6,436 nucleotides of DNA, from the NCBI GenBank assembly GCA_026984555.1, contig JALSRY010000785.1, forward strand, positions 1 to 6,436. The letters run 5' to 3'. The translations under genes were made by a program, and so were the position numbers. Shown here one piece after another: positions 1 to 5,492 of this stretch. Under the pieces are notes generated by a model. The model searched no databases. It worked only from the letters and a program-made list of their open reading frames with translations, and was not told the origin of the DNA. The DNA comes from Phycisphaerae bacterium. Its GTDB lineage: Bacteria; Planctomycetota; Phycisphaerae; UBA1845; Fen-1342. How positions within the stretch are numbered: position 1 is the first letter of the stretch; each line of letters starts with the position of its first letter.

Positions 1-61
1 CGACGGCCAGCGTCGCGAACCACACGAACCGATGGCAACGAACCTGCGTACGGACGATCAT
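1..61 (-). CDS. 5' end of an unidentified exported or membrane protein gene, cut by the window edge
   Basis: An ATG at 61-59 on the minus strand overlaps the TGA stop of the beta-glucosidase gene in an ATGA junction, and the frame stays open to the window edge. The 20 visible residues are MIVRTQVRCHRFVWFATLAV: a basic start (R4, R8, R11) followed by a hydrophobic run, as in a signal peptide or first membrane helix. An AAGGGG Shine-Dalgarno-like stretch at 74-69, seven bases before the ATG, lies inside the 3' end of the upstream gene. The 4-base overlap suggests translational coupling and one operon with the beta-glucosidase. Too little is visible to name a family; a sugar transporter or an exported enzyme would fit the context, but that is a guess. 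Confidence 0.55.
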   Translation of the reverse strand, partial: MIVRTQVRCHRFVWFATLAV

Positions 62-1464
62 GAGCTAACCCCTTTGCTGACAGCGGGTAACGAGTTGTTT
101 GCTTCGAGACGGCGCGTCGCCGCCAGCCGCCCGTACCACCGCCCGCTGGCCTTGATTGTACGCTTTTGCGTTTTGTGATCGCAACGCACGATTCCGAAAC
201 GCTTTGCGAAACCCTCGGCCCACTCGAGATTGTCGAGCAGTGACCACACGTAGTAGCCGCGAACGTCCACCCCCGCCGCCAACGCATCAGCAACCGCCGC
301 CAGGTGCTCCCGAAGATACGCGATGCGGGCTTCGTCCTGAACGAAACCTCTCACGTCCGGTCGATCCTCGAACGCCGCCCCGTTCTCCGTGATGTAGATC
401 GGCAACCCCGCATACCGCGTAGCCAGCCAACCGAGCAGTTCACGCAACCCGTCCGGGCGGATCGGCCAGCCCATCGCCGTCGTCGCTACACCCGCCTGCG
501 GCAACTTCTCCAACTCCATCGCCCCCCCACCGGGAACATGTCGCACAACATCGGACGTGTAATAATTCAGCGCGATGTAGTCCATCGAACCACGCAGCAG
601 CCGCGCATCGCCCTCCGAAAACGACGGCAGCAGCCCCCCCAACCGATTCCGCAACGCCGCCGGGTACGCACCAAATACCGCCGGATCCCCAAACCAGCCG
701 CCAAAACCGAGCATCGCCCGTTGGGCCGCGGCCTGGTCCGCGGGAGAGTCGCTGGCAGCGAAACTGTAGCTCGTGTTGAGCGCGAAACTGATCCGCCCGT
801 TGCCGTGACGCGAACCCCGGTAACGCGCCACCGCGTAGGCGTGCCCCCGCAACAGGTTGTGCGCCGCCACATACCCCATCCTACGATCGCGGATGCCCGG
901 CGGGTGAACACCGTGAATGTACCCCGCATCGACCACCACCCACGGCTCGTTCATCGTCAGCCACATCCGCACCCGGTCGCCCAAACGGTCGAACAACACA
1001 CCCGCGTAGTCGGCGAAAATCGCGGGCAAGTCGTCGCACGCCCAGCCACCCAGCTCGCGCTGCAGATCGTCTGGCAAGTCCCAGTGATAAACCGTAACCA
1101 ACGGCTCGATCCCGGCATCACAAAGCCCGTCGATCAGCCGGTCGTAAAACCCCAGTCCCCGCTCGTTGATCCGCCCTCGCCCGTGCGGCAAGACCCGTGG
1201 CCAACTGATGCTCAATCGGTAGTCGCGGAGATTCAGCCGTCGCAACAGCTCGATGTCCTCCCGCCAGCGATGGTAGTGGTCGCAGGCGACATCCCCCGTA
1301 TCGCCTCCCGCCGTCCGGCCGGCCGTCGCGCAGAAAACATCCCAGATGCTCGCCCCTTTCCCGTCCTCCCGGGCGGCGCCCTCGATCTGAAAGGCCGCGG
1401 TCGCAGCACCAAAACGGAAAAACTCTGGAAAGGTCTTCAACATCTCGACGCCTCGCGCCGCCAT
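58..1464 (-). CDS. Glycoside hydrolase family 1, cytoplasmic beta-glucosidase type
   Basis: A full-length GH1 enzyme (468 residues; the family is usually 440-480). It is predicted to release terminal beta-linked glucose or related sugars from short oligosaccharides by the retaining mechanism. FPEFFRFGAATAAFQIEG (12-29) is the family N-terminal signature with the glycone-binding Gln26. His127-Trp128 (YHWDLP) contribute to the sugar site. TMNEP (170-174) holds the acid/base Glu173 and YITENG (357-362) the nucleophile Glu360. VWSLLDNLEWAEGF (406-419) has the Glu414-Trp415 pair typical of enzymes on non-phosphorylated sugars. There is no signal peptide, so it should act in the cytoplasm on imported substrate. 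The start is uncertain: ATG at 1464 has GGGGGA seven bases upstream, while ATG at 1443 (MLKTFPEFF) has GCGAGG seven bases upstream and fits family N-termini better. It is divergent from the surface-protein cluster. Exact sugar specificity (glucoside, galactoside, fucoside, xyloside) cannot be read from sequence. Confidence 0.95.
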   Translation of the reverse strand: MAARGVEMLKTFPEFFRFGAATAAFQIEGAAREDGKGASIWDVFCATAGRTAGGDTGDVACDHYHRWREDIELLRRLNLRDYRLSISWPRVLPHGRGRINERGLGFYDRLIDGLCDAGIEPLVTVYHWDLPDDLQRELGGWACDDLPAIFADYAGVLFDRLGDRVRMWLTMNEPWVVVDAGYIHGVHPPGIRDRRMGYVAAHNLLRGHAYAVARYRGSRHGNGRISFALNTSYSFAASDSPADQAAAQRAMLGFGGWFGDPAVFGAYPAALRNRLGGLLPSFSEGDARLLRGSMDYIALNYYTSDVVRHVPGGGAMELEKLPQAGVATTAMGWPIRPDGLRELLGWLATRYAGLPIYITENGAAFEDRPDVRGFVQDEARIAYLREHLAAVADALAAGVDVRGYYVWSLLDNLEWAEGFAKRFGIVRCDHKTQKRTIKASGRWYGRLAATRRLEANNSLPAVSKGVSS

Positions 1465-1603
1465 CGCGCCATCCCCCGGCGTAGCCTTCCCCCGGCCAAC
1501 TCGCGACCCGCGTCCTCTAACATGCCAAGAGACAATGTGTTACGTATTACGACCCGCTCCTCGATGCCACTCGACCGGCACAGACACCCGCGACCCACAA
1601 GCC

Positions 1604-1632
1604 AGCATATCATTCATTGAAAGCGCTTGCAA
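1604..1632 (-). promoter_or_regulatory. Predicted sigma70-type promoter for the beta-glucosidase arm
   Basis: On the minus strand, TTGCAA (1632-1627) is followed by a 17-base spacer and TATGCT (1609-1604). The two bases TG sit one base before the -10, giving an extended -10 (TGATATGCT). Matches are four of six at each hexamer, helped by the extended -10 and ideal spacing. Transcription would begin near 1597, leaving a leader of about 130-155 bases before the beta-glucosidase start. The -35 lies inside the palindromic operator. Confidence 0.45.
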
Positions 1633-1633
1633 T
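1616..1633. promoter_or_regulatory. LacI-family-type operator shared by divergent promoters
   Basis: ATTGAAAGCGCTTGCAAT pairs with itself at eight of nine positions around a central CpG. The core TGAAAGCGCTTGCA (1618-1631) fits the general form TGNNANCGNTNNCA of LacI/CcpA-family sites. It overlaps the -35 hexamers of predicted promoters on both strands, so a bound regulator would block both. No LacI-type gene is in the window. The substrate specificity of the regulator is unknown. Confidence 0.65.
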
Positions 1634-1654
1634 AGCCAAATCATGCGTTATACT
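1627..1654 (+). promoter_or_regulatory. Predicted sigma70-type promoter for the surface-protein cluster
   Basis: TTGCAA (1627-1632) is followed by a 16-base spacer and TATACT (1649-1654), five of six matches to the -10 consensus. This is a notably AT-rich patch in GC-rich surroundings. Initiation would fall near 1661, giving a leader of about 90 bases before the PEP-CTERM gene. The -35 lies within the palindrome at 1616-1633. Confidence 0.55.
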
Positions 1655-1735
1655 TCAATAATGAGGTTGGGTGCCGTGGGCTGGCCCGTTTCGCCCCGCC
1701 CATCGACGTTTCGACTCACGTTCTCACAAAACACC

Positions 1736-1743
1736 AAAGGAGG
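1736..1743 (+). promoter_or_regulatory. Near-perfect Shine-Dalgarno site of the PEP-CTERM gene
   Basis: AAAGGAGG followed by T is an eight-base match to the 16S rRNA anti-Shine-Dalgarno sequence, six bases before the ATG at 1750. It is the strongest ribosome binding site in the window. It fixes the start of the first gene and suggests high expression once the promoter is derepressed. Confidence 0.8.
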
Positions 1744-1749
1744 TAGGAG

Positions 1750-2553
1750 ATGCACGTCAGGACAACAAAGGCTTTGGCGGCCCTCGCAATCGCCGCCGGG
1801 TTCGCTGCAACCACGCTCGCGACACCCGCCATCGACAGCGCCGTCATCAACACCCGCATCTGGAATGACGCCAGCTATTCAACCGTAACAACCGGAAACC
1901 TCTATCCCTCCAGCTTGTGGATCCGCGACGAAGGCCTCGACCAGACCGGATGGGCCAACCGCCACAACTTCCGCCTCTCCGCCAACGGCGGAATCAGCGA
2001 AGCCGTCTTCATGAACAACGACGCGTTCGCGTTCGCTTCCGACGTGACCATCACCGGAACCGCCAATGTCGAAGGCGGCCTGAACCTCTCCCCCTGGTGG
2101 TCCCAGGAAATCGATGGCGTCTTCATGCTCAACACCGAGACCGGAGAGGTCTCCGTCTGGGGCGGCCGACTGCCCTTCTTCAGCTTCACCAACGACTTCG
2201 GAATCACCTACACCAAGGGAGATACCGTCCGCCTCGGCATGATCTACGATCCCCACAGCCTTACCGAAACCGACCCCGGCACCATCCAGTACACCTACAC
2301 CGATGCCGGCGGAAACGTCTTCACCAGCCCCGTGCTGGCGTTCGATATGGGCAACCCGAACGAAGACCCGCCCTATGGCCTCTGGGGAATCCTCAACGAT
2401 GCCCGCGTCGGCGGCTACTTCATGCCGAAGGTCAACGACCAGATCCCCGGCAACTGGGGCGAGATTCATTTTGACAACATGACCTTCGTTCCGGAACCCG
2501 CGTCGCTCGCGATGCTCGCGCTCGCAGGACTGCTCGCGCTGCGCCGACGATAA
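1750..2553 (+). CDS. PEP-CTERM sorted surface protein with a beta-sandwich-like body
   Basis: A 267-residue exported protein. Residues 1 to about 24 form a signal peptide (basic HVRTTK, then an Ala/Leu-rich core, likely cut after TTLA). The C-terminus is a textbook PEP-CTERM tail: VPEP (247-250), a short hydrophobic helix (251-264) and a final RRR. In known systems this tail is recognised by an exosortase, which processes the protein and anchors it at the surface or in the extracellular matrix; no exosortase is in the window. The body (about 27-246) is rich in aromatics, Gly, Asn and Thr, has no cysteine, and shows alternating strand-like segments ending in GEIHFDNMTF, resembling concanavalin-like lectin domains that precede PEP-CTERM tails. 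That fold assignment is inference. It is the first gene behind the predicted regulated promoter, so it is probably the most highly made member. A glycan-binding or coat role is likely; no catalytic motif was recognised. Confidence 0.88.
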   Translation: MHVRTTKALAALAIAAGFAATTLATPAIDSAVINTRIWNDASYSTVTTGNLYPSSLWIRDEGLDQTGWANRHNFRLSANGGISEAVFMNNDAFAFASDVTITGTANVEGGLNLSPWWSQEIDGVFMLNTETGEVSVWGGRLPFFSFTNDFGITYTKGDTVRLGMIYDPHSLTETDPGTIQYTYTDAGGNVFTSPVLAFDMGNPNEDPPYGLWGILNDARVGGYFMPKVNDQIPGNWGEIHFDNMTFVPEPASLAMLALAGLLALRRR

Positions 2554-2574
2554 ACCCGTCCCCTTCGGGCGTGT

Positions 2575-2606
2575 GCGCGGAGCCGGCACGGCGGCCGGTT
2601 CCGCGC
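2575..2606 (+). terminator. Strong GC-rich hairpin between the PEP-CTERM and pseudopilin genes
   Basis: Left arm GCGCGGAGCCGG (2575-2586) pairs with CCGGTTCCGCGC (2595-2606) as a 12-bp stem with one G-T wobble and an 8-base loop. It begins 22 bases after the stop codon. No T-tract follows, so it is not a classical intrinsic terminator. It may cause partial termination or protect the 3' end of the first message, lowering expression of the downstream genes relative to the first. Confidence 0.4.
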
Positions 2607-2655
2607 GGCACGCGGTCGAAACCGGAGCGATACAAACACGCAAGGTGGGTCGAAC

Positions 2656-3528
2656 ATGACGACGAGGCTGCTCCCAAACCGAACACGCCGGAGCGGGTTC
2701 ACGCTCATCGAGCTGCTCGTGGTGGTCGCGATCATCGCGCTGTTGATCTCGATCCTGCTCCCGTCGCTCTCCAAGGCCAAATCAAAGGCCCGGACGGCCG
2801 TTTGCCAGTCGAACCTCCACCAACTCGCGCTGGCCACCACCTACTACGCCCGCGACAACCGCGACCGACTCCCCTACATCCTCGGAACCGACGCCAACGG
2901 AGACGGCCGCTTCAACAACGCGCCCTTCTACCAATACCATCAGCTCTTCGATTTCTGGCAATACCTCAAAGACCTGAAGATCTTCGTCTGCCCCAGTGCC
3001 CGCGACGATAACTCCGTCATTACGCTACGCGATCCCGGCGCGCCCCCTTACCACAGCTACTACACGGTGCGAAAGGCCGACGACCGCTACATCCAGGCCT
3101 ATCGCCAGAACTGGTGGCCCGACATCAAACCCACCGACTACCCCGGACCGCTCGTCGATCCGCTCTACACCGAGTACTGGTTCAACGACTGGAGCGAGGG
3201 AGCCCGCACCGCCGACGGCAAGCCCGTACCAGCCATCAACGGCGGCCTGATCGGCAAGATCCCCCACCCCAACCTCTCGGTGGTGATCGCCGACTCGATG
3301 TGGAACCTCCCCGCCGAAACCCTGCGTCACGACAGCGGTCTCGACTTCGCGTTCCTCGACGGACACGTCGCCTGGGTCGCCCAGCACAAGTTCCTGGACC
3401 TCCACGGTATCGTCGGTGGCCCCCACCAGCCCGACGATTACGACGCCTACGGCAATCGACCGTTCTACTGCTGGGGACTGACCGACACCGGAATCGACGG
3501 CGTCGAAGGACACAACAGCACCCCATGA
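2656..3528 (+). CDS. Pseudopilin-like protein with prepilin cleavage site and H-X9-DG motif
   Basis: A 290-residue member of the large planctomycete prepilin-like family. [19 protein letters not shown] is a type IV prepilin N-terminus: Gly14 is the cleavage site, Phe15 would be methylated, Glu19 is the conserved +5 glutamate, and residues 15-36 form the membrane/assembly helix. A prepilin peptidase would process it, and the body would face outward as a pilus or type II-secretion-like subunit. His225 and Asp235-Gly236 form the H-X9-DG motif ([14 protein letters not shown]) that marks this family. DANGDGRFN (79-87) resembles a calcium loop; calcium loops are known in GspG-type pseudopilins. Cys50, Cys112 and Cys272 are present. 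AAGGTGG (2642-2648) seven bases upstream supports the ATG at 2656. It lies 102 bases after the PEP-CTERM gene, on the same strand. Function in such paralogues is largely unknown; substrate binding or surface display is inferred from context. Confidence 0.92.
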   Translation: MTTRLLPNRTRRSGFTLIELLVVVAIIALLISILLPSLSKAKSKARTAVCQSNLHQLALATTYYARDNRDRLPYILGTDANGDGRFNNAPFYQYHQLFDFWQYLKDLKIFVCPSARDDNSVITLRDPGAPPYHSYYTVRKADDRYIQAYRQNWWPDIKPTDYPGPLVDPLYTEYWFNDWSEGARTADGKPVPAINGGLIGKIPHPNLSVVIADSMWNLPAETLRHDSGLDFAFLDGHVAWVAQHKFLDLHGIVGGPHQPDDYDAYGNRPFYCWGLTDTGIDGVEGHNSTP

Positions 3529-3577
3529 CCACGTGACCTCGCCGGTTGTTCTCACGCTCCGACCGGCCCGAAACCAG

Positions 3578-3600
3578 CGCGTCGCGACAATGCGACCGCG
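3578..3600 (+). other. Hairpin in the leader of the triple-module gene
   Basis: CGCGTCGC (3578-3585) pairs with GCGA-C-CGCG (3592-3600), eight pairs with one bulged C and a 6-base loop. A weaker stem, GCCGGT (3541-3546) with ACCGGC (3562-3567), lies just upstream. Neither has a T-tract. They sit between the pseudopilin stop and the ribosome binding site at 3621-3627, so an mRNA processing or stability role is possible, but GC-rich DNA gives such stems by chance. Confidence 0.25.
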
Positions 3601-3634
3601 ACGGAAGAAACGAACAAGGGAAGGAAGACAAAAC

Positions 3635-5419
3635 ATGCTACGCAACACCATCCTGGCCATCGCCGGCCTCTTGCTGCTCGCACACGCGGCGCCCGCGGAA
3701 CAGAACATCGTCCGCAACGGCAGCATGGAATCCGGCGACGGTCCCGGCGCGATCGACCCCCGCATCCCCGACGGCTGGACTACCTTCGGTATCAACATCG
3801 AACGTTCCGGAACCGTGAACTTCGCCCCCTCCGACGGCGCCTGGTCGCTCAAGTCCTTCGGCGATGCCGACAACAACGCCGCCGGCGCTTTCCAGGAAAT
3901 CGCCGACGTTTCCCCCGGACAAAGCGTGACGGCATCCGCCCAGCTCTTCAGCCCCGCCAACGACAAGCTCGGCGGTAGCGGCCAGGCCGGCCTCGTGCTC
4001 GAGTTCCTCGATATCTTCGGCGGCACCCTCAGCCTGCAACAGGTCTACCCCTTCGACGCCGCCTCCCCCGCCGACACGTGGGTTCCCGCCACGATCGGAC
4101 CGTTGACGGCCCCTTCCGGCACCGCCAAGGTCCGCGTGACCTGCCGGCTCCAGTGGTCCCCCGGAAACGTCTTCGGCGCCGTCTACTGGGACGACGTCCA
4201 GGTGTCCATCGACGGCGGCCCCAACGCGGTCGTCAACGGCGACTTCGAAGTCGCCGGTCACAGCCCCGGCCAGAGCCCCAACGGTATCGACGAGTGGACC
4301 GGCTTCGGCGACCAGGAAAAATCGCAAGACGTCGCCGAGGACGGCGCCTCCAGCCTGAAGTTCGGCACCCGCGAAGCCTACTCGGGCCTGTTCCAGAACA
4401 TGGGAGCCCTCAACGCCGGCGATCATATCTACATGCTCGCCTGGGCCTGGAACCCCTCCAGCGACCCCCTCACCGACAACACGCGCGTCGGGATCAAACT
4501 CGAGTTCGACGCCAACGGCGACGTGCCACCACCCGAGGAGAACCTCGCGTTCGATGAATCCGTGCCCGCCAACCAGTGGACCCAGGTCCAGTTGAACACC
4601 GTCGTGCCGCCCGATGTCACCATCGCTCGGATCGTGTGCATCTATGTGGGCGATCCCCAGACCACCGGGGCAGTCCATTTCGACGCCGTCTCCGCCGAGC
4701 GCGGCAGCGTTCCCGGCGTCAATCAGCTTGCCAACGAGAGTTTCGAGGCGGGACCGGGCGGCGCCAACGGACTGACCGATTGGACCGAGTTCGGCTCCCC
4801 CGGCGTCGCCGAGGCACAAAAAAGCTGCTTCGAGGTGCCCGCCCAGGACGGCATCTGTACCGCCCGCGCGTGGGGCGAGAGCGTCGCCGGCCTCTTCCAG
4901 GAAATCACCGTCACCCCCGGCGAAACCCTCGACCTCAGCGCCTGGCTCTACACGCCCGACTTCGAACCCCTGACCGGGTCCGGCCGCGCCGGGCTCAAGG
5001 TCGAGTGGGCTGTCGGCGGCGTGCCCGATGACATCGACATCGGCGGCGCGACCAACACGCTCGACGCCTCCGCTCCGACGGACACCTGGCTCCCCATCTA
5101 CATCGACTACACCATGCCCGCCGGTTCGAGCGCCCTCGCACGCTACACCTGCATCATCGAGAAAGGCACCGCCTTGAGCGGAACCGTCTATCTCGATTCT
5201 TGCGAGGCCGTCGTCCTCAATCGCTACGACGGCGCCGACGTGGACGGCGACGATGATGAGGACATGATCGACTTCGCCGCCTTCCAGCGCGCGTACACCG
5301 GCGCCGGTGCCGCCACCCTACCGTTCAACGGACTGACCTTCGACCACGACGCCGACCAGGATGTCGATCTCGACGACTGGGGATTCTTCTGGCCGCGAAT
5401 CACCGGGCCGGCACAGTAA
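3635..5419 (+). CDS. Secreted protein with three tandem carbohydrate-binding-like modules and a dockerin-like tail
   Basis: A 594-residue exported protein. Residues 1-21 are a signal peptide (MLRNTILAIAGLLLLAHAAPA). Three homologous modules follow at about 22-193, 196-357 and 362-529. Each begins with an NGSMES, NGDFEV or NESFEA strand, has an aromatic DGWTTFG, DEWTGFG or TDWTEFG turn, a (A/L)FQ segment about 168 residues from its counterpart in the next module, and ends in a hydrophobic strand such as GAVYWDDV. Cys170, Cys335 and Cys506 lie at equivalent strands. This is the layout of jelly-roll carbohydrate-binding modules (CBM4/9-like); exact family is not provable here. Residues 530-594 carry two acidic calcium loops with ligands D535/537/539/541/543/546 and D570/572/574/576/578/581, as in dockerins. 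ATG 3635 is chosen because AAGGAAG lies seven bases upstream and it starts a signal peptide; a GTG at 3533 would add 34 basic residues before it. No catalytic domain is seen. Likely role: binding a polysaccharide at the surface. Confidence 0.85.
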   Translation: MLRNTILAIAGLLLLAHAAPAEQNIVRNGSMESGDGPGAIDPRIPDGWTTFGINIERSGTVNFAPSDGAWSLKSFGDADNNAAGAFQEIADVSPGQSVTASAQLFSPANDKLGGSGQAGLVLEFLDIFGGTLSLQQVYPFDAASPADTWVPATIGPLTAPSGTAKVRVTCRLQWSPGNVFGAVYWDDVQVSIDGGPNAVVNGDFEVAGHSPGQSPNGIDEWTGFGDQEKSQDVAEDGASSLKFGTREAYSGLFQNMGALNAGDHIYMLAWAWNPSSDPLTDNTRVGIKLEFDANGDVPPPEENLAFDESVPANQWTQVQLNTVVPPDVTIARIVCIYVGDPQTTGAVHFDAVSAERGSVPGVNQLANESFEAGPGGANGLTDWTEFGSPGVAEAQKSCFEVPAQDGICTARAWGESVAGLFQEITVTPGETLDLSAWLYTPDFEPLTGSGRAGLKVEWAVGGVPDDIDIGGATNTLDASAPTDTWLPIYIDYTMPAGSSALARYTCIIEKGTALSGTVYLDSCEAVVLNRYDGADVDGDDDEDMIDFAAFQRAYTGAGAATLPFNGLTFDHDADQDVDLDDWGFFWPRITGPAQ

Positions 5420-5420
5420 C

Positions 5421-5435
5421 GGCGGATCACCCGCC
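5421..5435 (+). other. Small hairpin directly after the triple-module gene
   Basis: GGCGG (5421-5425) pairs with CCGCC (5431-5435) across a 5-base ATCAC loop, beginning two bases after the TAA stop. There is no T-tract. It resembles a 3'-end stabilising stem more than a terminator. The remaining intergenic bases up to 5492 show only the ribosome binding site of the next gene. Confidence 0.25.
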
Positions 5436-5492
5436 CTGCGTGGAGAATACGCCACAACGCACCAGCATCAGCCATACACGGAGAAAACTCTG

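Noticed and set aside
1544..1570. Alternative minus-strand promoter GTGGCA-15-TAATAC
   Set aside because: The spacing is short and the -35 is poor. The TTGCAA-17-TATGCT pair with an extended -10 is better placed and linked to the operator.
304..1620. Long plus-strand open frame opposite the beta-glucosidase
   Set aside because: The translation is Arg/Pro/Gln-rich with no domain, as expected from the antisense strand of a GC-rich gene carrying all GH1 motifs.
1661..1888. ATG at the predicted plus start site, possibly a leaderless upstream reading frame
   Set aside because: The frame runs into the PEP-CTERM gene out of phase, has no domain and no ribosome binding site; coincidence is more likely.
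3533..3634. GTG start at 3533 extending the triple-module protein by 34 residues
   Set aside because: The extension is Arg/Lys-rich and would bury a clear signal peptide. The ATG at 3635 has a good ribosome binding site seven bases upstream, while the GTG does not.
3638..4819. Long minus-strand open frame of 393 residues opposite the triple-module gene
   Set aside because: It is Gly/Val/Asp-rich without motifs and lies opposite a gene with signal peptide, module repeats and calcium loops. It is a shadow of high GC content.
5361..5492. Upstream start of the last gene, overlapping the triple-module gene
   Set aside because: The added 44 residues are low-complexity read-through of the preceding gene in another frame. 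The ATG at 5493 has a ribosome binding site and starts a signal peptide.
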